Of a stretch of 64,000 nucleotides of DNA, positions 27,692-34,700 are shown piece after piece; the first letter of the stretch is position 1, and every line of letters starts with the position of its first letter. The notes under the pieces are model-generated. The model ran no database searches. It saw only the letters and a program-made list of their open reading frames with translations, and was not told the DNA's origin. Both the position numbers and the translations under genes were made by a program. Source of the DNA: an uncultured Rhizobium sp. (GTDB lineage: Bacteria > Pseudomonadota > Alphaproteobacteria > Rhizobiales > Rhizobiaceae); NCBI GenBank assembly GCA_945952045.1, contig CAMFHE010000028.1, positions 1 through 64,000 on the forward strand. Direction: 5' to 3'.

Positions 27692-29047
27692 TTGATCTAT
27701 GACGTCGTTGTCGTCGGCGCCGGCTTCTCGGCCATCGCCATGGCCTGCAATCTGATCGACGCCCTGCCGGCCGGCGCGAGCATCGCCATTGTCGGCGACA
27801 ATCCCGGTTTTGGACGCGGAACTGCCTATCGCACCGAGCTGCATCTGCATCGCCTCAATGTGCCCGCCGCGCGCATGAGCCTGTTTCCCGACCGTCCCGA
27901 CGATTTCGTCGAGTGGCTGGAGCGCAAGGGCAAACGGGTGTCCGGCGCCGATTTCGCCTCGCGCGGCGATTACGGCCTTTATCTGCGCGATACTTTGGCC
28001 GCGCATCTGCGTCGCCGCCAGTGCCGCGTCGATTTCGTCAAGGCCAAGGCGACGGGCTGCGTCGAACGTTATTCCGGCAGTTTCGGCTTTCAGCTGGAGA
28101 ATGGCGACGAGATCGCCGGCCGCCATGTCGTCCTCTGTCTCGGCCTCGGCAATGCGCCCATCCCCGCGCCGCTGGAGGGCCTTTCGGTTTCGGCGCGGGC
28201 GCGGGTCACGCGCAATCCCTGGCGGCTTTCCTGGCTGAGGCGCGTCAAGCCGCAGGAGCGGATCTGCATTCTCGGCTCCGGGCTGACGATGATCGATCAG
28301 GTCTTGTCGCTGCGCGCGCATGGCCATCGCGGGCCGATCCATGTGCTCTCGAGGCGCGGGCTTGCGCCGCTGCCGCATCTGCGCCACCACGCCACGCCTG
28401 TGGCCATCGATATCGACGCCCTGCCGCAGCGGCTGAGCGCGCTGACCCATACCTTACGCAAAGCGGCGAAATCGGGCGACGACTGGCGGCAGGTCATGGA
28501 TGCGCTGCGCCCGCAGACGCAAAAATTGTGGCAGGCGCTGCCACCCGAAGAGCGCGCCCGTTTCCTGCGCCATGCGCTGCCGTGGTGGAACATTCACCGC
28601 CACCGCATCGCACCCGATGTTTTCGACCGCTTCCAGGCGCTGCGCGACGCCGGCACGGTGAGCTTTCATGCCGGCTTCCTCAAGGCCGTCGGCGAGGCCG
28701 ATGGCGGGCTGACCATCGATTATCGCCCGCGTGGCCGTCATGAGATGATGCGGCTGAACGTCGATCGTCTGGTGAATTGCACGGGCATGGAACGCGCCGG
28801 CATCGAGCATTCGCCGCTGCTGCAGGAAATGGCCGGTCGCGGCCTAATCCAGCCCGATCCGCTCGGTCTTGGCCTGACGGTCGACGCCGCGTCGCGGGTG
28901 ATCGATGCCGCGGGCAAGGTGCAGCCGGCGATTTACGGCGTCGGCGCGCTGACGGCGGGGCGGTTCTGGGAAATCACGGCGGTGCCGGATATTCGCGGAC
29001 AGGCACAGTCTGTCGCCCGCGCCATTGCCGGAACGGCCCCGCATTGA
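27692..29047 (+). CDS. FAD/NAD(P)-binding protein
   Basis: A 451-residue flavoprotein of the NAD_binding_9 type. It opens with the dinucleotide fold YDVVVVGAGFSAIAMACNL. The family's N-terminal LHLHRLNVPAARMSLFPD (near 50) precedes a DFVEWLE helix. A second Rossmann segment (RICILGSGLTMIDQVLSL, near 190) would bind NAD(P)H. TTG at 27692 follows AAGGAG. The 27560-27582 dyad lies 110 bases upstream. Such enzymes act near sulfur, iron or N-hydroxylation pathways, but no precise reaction can be stated. Confidence 0.8.
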   Translation: MIYDVVVVGAGFSAIAMACNLIDALPAGASIAIVGDNPGFGRGTAYRTELHLHRLNVPAARMSLFPDRPDDFVEWLERKGKRVSGADFASRGDYGLYLRDTLAAHLRRRQCRVDFVKAKATGCVERYSGSFGFQLENGDEIAGRHVVLCLGLGNAPIPAPLEGLSVSARARVTRNPWRLSWLRRVKPQERICILGSGLTMIDQVLSLRAHGHRGPIHVLSRRGLAPLPHLRHHATPVAIDIDALPQRLSALTHTLRKAAKSGDDWRQVMDALRPQTQKLWQALPPEERARFLRHALPWWNIHRHRIAPDVFDRFQALRDAGTVSFHAGFLKAVGEADGGLTIDYRPRGRHEMMRLNVDRLVNCTGMERAGIEHSPLLQEMAGRGLIQPDPLGLGLTVDAASRVIDAAGKVQPAIYGVGALTAGRFWEITAVPDIRGQAQSVARAIAGTAPH

Positions 29048-29081
29048 TGCTGACGCGGGGCCGGAGGAGCTTCGATAGACC

Positions 29082-29651
29082 TTATTCGGCGGCGACCTGC
29101 ACGCGGTTCAGGGCCGGAAAAAAGGTGCCGATTTCGGAAACGACATCGTCGATGCGCGCCGAAAGCGCCGGCGAGGACACGACGTAATCGGTGAAATCGC
29201 GGTCCGAGCCATAGACGGCGGTCGGCAGTGCATGGGCGGCGAAGAAGCCGAAGAGCGGGCGCAGCTGATGCTCGACGATCAGCGCATGGCGGTCGCCGCC
29301 GCCGGTGGCGGTCAGGATAACAGGCTTGCCGCGCAGTTCGGCGGGGTCGATCAGATCGATCAGATGCTTGAACAGGCCGGGATAGGATCCCTTGTAGGTC
29401 GGCGAGCCGACAACGAGGATATCGGCGGCGACGATATCGGCGAGCACGCGCTCGGCCTGCGCATCGAGCTGCTTGCGCCATTGCGCCGTGCCGAGCGAAG
29501 GGCCGACATCGTGCAGATCGTAGAAGGTGCTTTCGAGGCCGTACTGGCTTTCGGCGCGCTCGCCGACGGTGCGCACCAGCGTAAGCGTCTTGGACGGGCG
29601 GCTGAAGCTTCCGGCAATGCCGACGAGGCGAGTCTTCGAAGTCTGGGGCAT
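29082..29651 (-). CDS. msuE: NADPH-dependent FMN reductase, MsuE/SsuE-like
   Basis: A 189-residue flavodoxin-fold reductase: GIAGSFSRPSKTL forms the phosphate loop and VVGSPTYKGSYPGLFKHLIDLID the FMN-contact segment, with ATGGGDRHALIVEHQLRPLFGFF later. It matches the MsuE/SsuE family that supplies reduced FMN to sulfonate monooxygenases. No SsuD or MsuD partner lies in the window. It is divergent from epsC, and its promoter holds a site resembling the metY site. The gene symbol is by family only. Confidence 0.8.
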   Translation of the reverse strand: MPQTSKTRLVGIAGSFSRPSKTLTLVRTVGERAESQYGLESTFYDLHDVGPSLGTAQWRKQLDAQAERVLADIVAADILVVGSPTYKGSYPGLFKHLIDLIDPAELRGKPVILTATGGGDRHALIVEHQLRPLFGFFAAHALPTAVYGSDRDFTDYVVSSPALSARIDDVVSEIGTFFPALNRVQVAAE

Positions 29652-29675
29652 GGTGCATCCTTTCGTTTGCCCGAT

Positions 29676-29703
29676 AGTTGTACATAATTTCTATAGATTA
29701 AAG
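29676..29703. promoter_or_regulatory. putative sulfur-regulon operator upstream of FMN reductase
   Basis: On the minus strand it reads TAATCTATAG followed by AAATTATG, the same core as the metY promoter (GAAATTATG in both). It begins about 25 bases from the FMN reductase start. Confidence 0.5.
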
Positions 29704-29846
29704 CAAAAATAGACCGGATCCAGCCCGCCCTTTGGAAAATCCTTGCCCCGGCGCTGCCCATTTTCCCGCGAAAAATATAGGCTCCGGAAAAATGAAATGC
29801 TCCCGGAACGGGAAAATGCGGAATGACTTCGTTTGAGAACAGTACA

Positions 29847-29868
29847 CTACAATAGTAGACTACTGTTC
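29847..29868. promoter_or_regulatory. putative sulfur-regulon operator upstream of epsC
   Basis: The stretch contains AGTAGACTACT, a near-perfect palindrome, about 25 bases before the epsC start. Confidence 0.5.
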
Positions 29869-29890
29869 AGAGACCAAGGGAGGCCACGCC

Positions 29891-30739
29891 ATGAGCATCG
29901 CCAACGCAAACATCGTCTTTCTGTCCATCGACAGCATTTCCTTTCCCGAAATCAATGCCGTCTGGTCGGCGCTGCGCGAGGAGGCGGACGCGGTGCTACG
30001 CGCCGATGCGGCGCTTGTCAGGGTCATGAACTCCGCCGTGCTGTTTCATGAAAACTTCGCCCATGCGCTGTCGCGGCGCATCGCGCTGAAACTTGCCAAT
30101 CACGATCTCGACCAGGACGAGTTGCTGGCGCTGACGCATCGCGCCTATCTCGACGATCCCGGGCTGCTGCTGGCCGCCGTCGCCGATCTCACAGCGGTGC
30201 GCGACCGCGATCCCAGCAACAGCGAGATCCTGACGCCCTTCCTGCATTTCAAGGGCTTTATCGCGCTGCAATCGCATCGCATCGCCCATTGGCTGTGGCT
30301 GAAGCGGCGGCTGCATCTCGCCCGCCACATCCAGAGCCGTATCTCCGAAGTCTTCGCCATCGATATCCACCCCGCCGCCACCATGGGCCATGGCATCATG
30401 CTCGATCACGGCAATGGGCTGGTCATCGGCGAAACGGCGGTGGTCGAGGATGACGTTTCCATCCTGCAGGACGTGACGCTTGGCGGCACCGGCAAGGAGA
30501 CCGGCGACCGGCATCCGAAGATCCGGCGCGGCGTGCTGATCGGCGCGGGCGCAAAGGTCCTCGGCAATATCGAAATCGGCGTCGGCGCAAAGATCGGCGC
30601 CGGCAGCGTCGTCGTCTCGGCGGTGGAGGAATACACCTCCGTCGTCGGCGTTCCCGCCCGGCCGGTCGGGCGCAAGCACGCCAATCTACCCGGCGTCACC
30701 ATGGATCAAGGCTTCGACGAGCCCGAATACATGATCTGA
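29891..30739 (+). CDS. epsC: serine O-acetyltransferase (EpsC/CysE-like)
   Basis: A 282-residue cytosolic enzyme making O-acetylserine, the carbon skeleton for cysteine. A helical N-terminal half precedes the left-handed beta-helix: IDIHPAATMGHGIMLDHGNG (near 157, catalytic His region), VIGETAVVEDDVSILQDVTLGGTG and HPKIRRGVLIGAGAKVLGNI. GGGAGG precedes the ATG. The promoter has the shared dyad at 29847-29868. It feeds metY-type sulfhydrylation and the methionine supply handled by metNIQ nearby. Confidence 0.92.
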   Translation: MSIANANIVFLSIDSISFPEINAVWSALREEADAVLRADAALVRVMNSAVLFHENFAHALSRRIALKLANHDLDQDELLALTHRAYLDDPGLLLAAVADLTAVRDRDPSNSEILTPFLHFKGFIALQSHRIAHWLWLKRRLHLARHIQSRISEVFAIDIHPAATMGHGIMLDHGNGLVIGETAVVEDDVSILQDVTLGGTGKETGDRHPKIRRGVLIGAGAKVLGNIEIGVGAKIGAGSVVVSAVEEYTSVVGVPARPVGRKHANLPGVTMDQGFDEPEYMI

Positions 30740-30786
30740 GCCTTCCCCCGACATTCCATTCCTTGCGCATTTTTCAGGAGCTTTCG

Positions 30787-31827
30787 ATGACCATCCATAC
30801 CCGTCCCGTCGAACTGCCGACGCTCGACCTGTCGCGCTTCAACGGCACGGCCGAGGAGCGGCAGCGCTTCGTGGCCGATCTCACCGACGTGCTGCACCGG
30901 CACGGCTTTTTCTACCTGACGGGTCATGGCGTGCCGCAGGTGCTGGTCGATGAGGTGCTGTCGGTCTCCAGGCGCTTTTTCGCACTGCCCGAGGCGGACA
31001 AGCTGTTGATCGAGATGGTCAACTCGCCGCATTTTCGCGGCTATAACCGCGCCGGCGCCGAACGCACGCGCGGCGAGCAGGACTGGCGCGAACAGCTTGA
31101 TGTCAACACCGAGGGTCATCCCGTCGAAGCGCCCGCCGATGCGCCATGGAACCGCCTGCACGGGCCGAACCAGTGGCCGCAGGCCCTGCCCGAACTCAAG
31201 GATATCCTGCTGCGCTATCAGGCCGAGGTGACCCGCGTCGGCATCGATGTGCTGAAGGCGGTGGCGCTGGCGCTCGGCCAGCCGGAAACGGCGTTTGCCG
31301 ATATCTACGAGCCGTCGCCATCGCAATTGCTGAAGATCATCCGCTATCCCGGCCGTGACGCCACCGCGTCCGATCAGGGCGTCGGCGCGCATAAGGATGG
31401 CGGCTTCGTCACTGTACTGCTTCAGGATCGCGTGCCGGGCCTGCGGGTGCGCACCGAAGAGGGAGAATGGATCGAAGCGCCGCCGGTGCCCGGCACCTTC
31501 GTCATCAACAGCGGTGAATTGCTGGAGCTCGCGACCAACGGTTTCGTGCGCGCCGATGTCCATGATGTGGTGACGCCGCCGCAAGGGGTGGAGCGCTATT
31601 CGGTCGCCTTCTTCCTCGGCGCGCGCTACGACGCCACCATCCCGGTCGTGCCGCTGCCTGCGCATCTGAAAAGCGCCGAGCGTGGCGTCACCGTCGATCC
31701 GCTGAACCCGATTTTCCGCTCCGTCGGCCTCAACAACCTCAAGAGCCGGTTGCGCTCGCACCCGGATGTCGCCGAACGCCACCATGCCGACCTGCTGCAT
31801 CTGCTGGAAAAGCCGGCCAAGGGCTGA
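30787..31827 (+). CDS. isopenicillin-N-synthase-like 2OG/Fe(II) oxygenase
   Basis: A 346-residue protein of the IPNS/DIOX_N family. It has the N-terminal half (VELPTLDLSRFNG, HGFFYLTGHGVP) and the C-terminal 2OG-Fe(II) domain. The iron site is HKDGGFVTVLLQD (HxD, near 202-204) with the distal His in DVHDVVTPP (near 260), and the RYSVAFFLG Arg binds a co-substrate carboxylate. I start at ATG 30787, which follows AGGAG, rather than the in-frame start at 30763. It follows epsC by 47 bases. The neighbourhood suggests a sulfur compound as substrate, without direct proof. Confidence 0.85.
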   Translation: MTIHTRPVELPTLDLSRFNGTAEERQRFVADLTDVLHRHGFFYLTGHGVPQVLVDEVLSVSRRFFALPEADKLLIEMVNSPHFRGYNRAGAERTRGEQDWREQLDVNTEGHPVEAPADAPWNRLHGPNQWPQALPELKDILLRYQAEVTRVGIDVLKAVALALGQPETAFADIYEPSPSQLLKIIRYPGRDATASDQGVGAHKDGGFVTVLLQDRVPGLRVRTEEGEWIEAPPVPGTFVINSGELLELATNGFVRADVHDVVTPPQGVERYSVAFFLGARYDATIPVVPLPAHLKSAERGVTVDPLNPIFRSVGLNNLKSRLRSHPDVAERHHADLLHLLEKPAKG

Positions 31828-31863
31828 GACCCATCGATATCAAAGGGCCGCATCCCTCACCTT

Positions 31864-31894
31864 CGTCATCCTCGGGACAAGCCCGAGGATGACG
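31864..31894. repeat. perfect 13-bp extragenic palindrome
   Basis: CGTCATCCTCGGG (31864-31876) is matched exactly by its complement at 31882-31894 over five bases. Such 'CGTCATCCTCGGG' hairpins are common extragenic repeats in Rhizobiaceae. Confidence 0.8.
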
Positions 31895-31926
31895 CAGCGG
31901 TAGAGGCAAGGGCTTTCAAAGCGCTG

Positions 31927-31955
31927 AAGGCCGCGCCTTGCCGGGCGCGGCCTTT
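31927..31955. terminator. bidirectional terminator
   Basis: An 11-bp stem (AAGGCCGCGCC/GGCGCGGCCTT, 31927-31937 and 31944-31954) with T and A runs on either side lies between the convergent oxygenase and metY genes. Confidence 0.75.
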
Positions 31956-32015
31956 CCGTTCGCGGGAGAAAAGATCGGGGGCCGACGCACCGCAACGCGC
32001 CGGCCCCTCCCCGCT

Positions 32016-33365
32016 TCAGGCCGCCTCGATGGCCTGGGAGAGATCGAGGATGATGTCGTCGGCATGCTCGATGCCGATGGACAGGCGGACATAGCCGGGC
32101 GTGACGCCGGCGGCGAGCTGGTCTTCGGCCGAAAGCTGGGAATGGGTGGTGGTCGAGGGATGGATCGCCAGCGAGCGCGCGTCGCCGATATTGGCGACAT
32201 GGTAGAAGAGCTGCAGCGCATCGATGAAGCGCCGGCCCGCCTCGCGGCCGCCCTTCAGTTCGAAGCCGACCAGCGCGCCGTAATGGCCGGGTTTGAGATA
32301 TGTGTCGGCCCGTTCCTTCAGTGCGCCTTCCTGGAATTTCGGGAAGATCACCCGGCTGACCTTGGGGTGATTGTGCAGGAATTCGGCGACCTTGACGGCG
32401 TTTTCATTGTGCTGGCGGATGCGCAGCGCCAGCGTTTCCAGACCCTGAATGAGCTGGAAGGCGCTTTGCGGGCTGACGGCGGCGCCGAGATCGCGTTGCA
32501 GCACGGCCCGCGCCCGCAGGATATAGGGCGGGGCCGAGAGCACGCCGGCCTTGTCGATCCAGCTTTTCCAATGATAGCTCGGATCGGGCTCATGCAGCGT
32601 CGGGCTGCGATCGGCATGGGCGAGCCAATCGAAATTGCCGCCGTCGATGATTGCGCCGCCGATGGTCGAGCCATGGCCGCCGATATATTTCGTCGTCGAA
32701 TAGACCACGACCGCCGCGCCATGCTCGAAGGGCCGGATGATCAGCGGCGCCGCCGTATTGTCGACGATCAGCGGAATGCCGAAACGCTTGCCGATCCCGG
32801 CGACCTCGCCGATGGGGAAGACGTCGAGCTTCGGATTGGGCAGGGATTCGGCATAATAGGCGCGGGTGCGCGCGTCGGTGGCCCGTGCAAAGGCTTCCGG
32901 ATCGGTCGGATCGACGAAACGCACCTCGACGCCGAAATTCTTGAGCGTGGCCGCAAACAGCGCCCAGGTGCCGCCGTACAGGCTGGCGGAGCTGACGATA
33001 TTGTCACCGGCGCGCGCCAGATTGAGCACGGCGAAGGCCGAAGCCGCCTGGCCGGAGCCGACCGCCAGCGCCGCCGCACCGCCTTCCAGTTCCGCCAGCC
33101 GCTGCTCCAGCGCATCGACGGTCGGATTGGCGACGCGGGTGTAGAGATAGCCGAGCTGATCGAGCGAGAACAGCTTTTCGGCGCCATCCGTGCCCGGAAG
33201 CTGGAAGGAAGCCGTCTGATAGATCGGCACGGCAACCGCGCCGGTCGCCGGATCGGCGCGGAAACCGCCGCCATGCACGGCCAGCGTTTCCGGATGCCGG
33301 CTCTTCGGCCGTTCGCGCGGCAGGGCTTCAGCCAAAGTCTCGTCGGGGGCCTGATGAATGGTCAT
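32016..33365 (-). CDS. metY: O-acetylhomoserine sulfhydrylase (MetY)
   Basis: A 449-residue Cys/Met-metabolism PLP enzyme. The opening HPETLAVHGGGFRADPATGAVAVPIYQTASF is the usual N-terminus. The PLP lysine lies in VVYSTTKYIGGHGSTIGG, and the C-terminal SLAIHPSTTTHSQLS carries the family's conserved residues. It makes homocysteine from O-acetylhomoserine and sulfide. I prefer ATG 33365 because CAGGAG lies six bases upstream; longer in-frame starts exist at 33371 and above. The 33439-33465 dyad is about 75 bases upstream. Confidence 0.9.
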   Translation of the reverse strand: MTIHQAPDETLAEALPRERPKSRHPETLAVHGGGFRADPATGAVAVPIYQTASFQLPGTDGAEKLFSLDQLGYLYTRVANPTVDALEQRLAELEGGAAALAVGSGQAASAFAVLNLARAGDNIVSSASLYGGTWALFAATLKNFGVEVRFVDPTDPEAFARATDARTRAYYAESLPNPKLDVFPIGEVAGIGKRFGIPLIVDNTAAPLIIRPFEHGAAVVVYSTTKYIGGHGSTIGGAIIDGGNFDWLAHADRSPTLHEPDPSYHWKSWIDKAGVLSAPPYILRARAVLQRDLGAAVSPQSAFQLIQGLETLALRIRQHNENAVKVAEFLHNHPKVSRVIFPKFQEGALKERADTYLKPGHYGALVGFELKGGREAGRRFIDALQLFYHVANIGDARSLAIHPSTTTHSQLSAEDQLAAGVTPGYVRLSIGIEHADDIILDLSQAIEAA

Positions 33366-33438
33366 GCGCATCTCCTGGGAGGTTGGAACGCTCATATGGT
33401 CTGTGGCGATGCGGCGCTCCGCCGCCTCGTCAGGAGAA

Positions 33439-33465
33439 TAGTCCATAATTTCCGTAGTCTATTGA
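33439..33465. promoter_or_regulatory. putative sulfur-regulon operator upstream of metY
   Basis: The plus strand reads TAGTCCATAATTTCC then GTAGTCTATTG. On the minus strand it holds GAAATTATG as at the FMN reductase promoter. Arms TAGTC and GACTA flank it. Confidence 0.5.
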
Positions 33466-33562
33466 AGCGAAAAATTTGCGGATTTTTGCGTATTTCGGAA
33501 ACAAAGAACCAATATTGTTTGCGCTGTTTTTGGATGTTCGAGATTTTTCCCGGAAAAGACAT

Positions 33563-33598
33563 GAAAAATCCCGCCGGATATAGTCTATCCGACGGGAT
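33563..33598 (-). terminator. terminator after the small gene at 33632-33820
   Basis: A 13-bp stem with one mismatch (33568-33580 with 33586-33598) and a five-base loop. Reading leftward the stem is followed by a T5 run, about 35 bases after the small gene's stop. Confidence 0.8.
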
Positions 33599-33631
33599 CG
33601 ATATTTGAGAGACAAGCGGATTTTTCGTTTT

Positions 33632-33820
33632 CTAGATTACTGGCCACAGTAGAGCATGGGCGGCCAGTTGCTGTTCATAGCGCCATTGCAGATCCGGTTC
33701 GGCCTTGAGGTCTTCGTGTTGCGGCGGGGCGGCGCGGTCTTCCGGGCGATGCCGGTCGGTTTTCCGTTCGAATTCAGCATGGGCGAACTCATAGGACAGA
33801 AAGCGCGTGAAGATTGCCAT
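33632..33820 (-). CDS. small protein of sulfur block, unknown
   Basis: A 62-residue protein starting MAIFTRFLSYEFAHAEFERK, with an aromatic-rich N-terminal helix, a charged Pro/Arg centre and a Leu/Trp C-terminus (AHALLWPVI). GGAGG lies six bases before the ATG and a clear terminator follows, so it is a self-standing transcript. Its promoter carries ATAGTCTAC at 33884-33892. I do not recognise the family. It could be a regulatory or scaffold protein of cysteine/methionine metabolism, which is inference from location only. Confidence 0.6.
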   Translation of the reverse strand: MAIFTRFLSYEFAHAEFERKTDRHRPEDRAAPPQHEDLKAEPDLQWRYEQQLAAHALLWPVI

Positions 33821-33881
33821 GATCGACCTCCATCGGTTTTGACGACGATGGAAAGTGTGTGCGCAAATCCACGGCGGCGCA

Positions 33882-33907
33882 AGATAGTCTACAAAAACGC
33901 CATTCTA
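33882..33907. promoter_or_regulatory. putative sulfur-regulon operator upstream of small gene
   Basis: AGATAGTCTAC followed by an AT-rich spacer and ATTCTAT, about 60-85 bases before the start of the small gene at 33820. Confidence 0.45.
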
Positions 33908-33987
33908 TTTCGAAGCCGCGATGGCAATCGCTTTTGCTTCAAGCGCGGGTCTGGCGCAAATGCGAACGCCAGACCCGGTTTGCCCGA

Positions 33988-34635
33988 TCACGCAGCCTTG
34001 GCGGGGCCGGCGGGGAAAATGCCGGACATGACCGAAAAACCCTTGATGCGCTTGACCCGGTCGCACCAGCGGCGGATGGCCGGATAATCCTGCCGCGAAA
34101 TGCCGCCCTCTTCCGAGAGCATGATATAGGGGAAGCAGGCGATATCGGCGATGGTCGGCTGGTCGGCGGAGCAGATCCAGTCGCGTCCCGACCGTTCGCC
34201 AAACCACAGATGCTCGTCGAGAATGCGGAACAGCCGGTTTGCGCCCGCCCGCGCCGCCTCGGCATCGAGATCGTAGAACAGCGCGTCATGCAGGCGGGCG
34301 GCCGAAGCGGTTGCGGTGATCGAATCGGCAAAGGCCAGCCACTGGCCGATTTCGCCGAGCAGCGCGGGGTTGTCGCGCGGATACCAGCTGTTGCCGGCAT
34401 CGTATTTGGCGGCGAGATAGACGAGGATCGCCTGCGCATCGCGCAGCACCAGTCCGCCGTCGTCGATCACCGGAAGCTGTCCCAGCGGATTGATCGCCAG
34501 GAACCAGTCCGACTTGTGCTCGCGGCCGGGATAGAAATCGATCGGCACGACGGTGTAGCCGATCCCGAGCATGCCCATCAGCAGGCGGATCTTGTAGCAA
34601 TTGCCGGAGAGTTCGTAGTCGTAGAGCGTGATCAT
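33988..34635 (-). CDS. glutathione S-transferase-like protein (NdmE-like)
   Basis: A 215-residue GST: thioredoxin-like N-terminal domain (MITLYDYELSGNCYKIRL, with NPLGQLPVIDDGG carrying the cis-Pro at about 55) and an all-helical C-terminal domain (SADQPTIADIACFPYI). It is the last gene of the minus-strand oxygenase operon. In the Pseudomonas putida CBB5 caffeine pathway, GST-like NdmE forms a complex with NdmC and NdmD. Occurrence here beside NdmC/NdmD-like genes suggests the same structural role rather than detoxification. That is inference from context. Confidence 0.85.
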   Translation of the reverse strand: MITLYDYELSGNCYKIRLLMGMLGIGYTVVPIDFYPGREHKSDWFLAINPLGQLPVIDDGGLVLRDAQAILVYLAAKYDAGNSWYPRDNPALLGEIGQWLAFADSITATASAARLHDALFYDLDAEAARAGANRLFRILDEHLWFGERSGRDWICSADQPTIADIACFPYIMLSEEGGISRQDYPAIRRWCDRVKRIKGFSVMSGIFPAGPAKAA

Positions 34636-34650
34636 CGGAAGCTCCTCAAA

Positions 34651-34694
34651 GCATTTCCAAGAAAAGTGGGAACCGGTTTTCCGTCCGGAAATGC
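34651..34694. repeat. Rhizobiaceae-type extragenic repeat
   Basis: GCATTTCC and GGAAATGC arms enclose AAGTGGGAACCGGTTTTCC-like sequence. This unit recurs in intergenic regions of rhizobial genomes. It lies between the reductase stop and the GST start within the operon. Confidence 0.65.
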
Positions 34695-34700
34695 GTAAAA

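Noticed and set aside
31938..33608. 556-codon plus-strand open frame
   Set aside because: Antisense to metY; no domain match.
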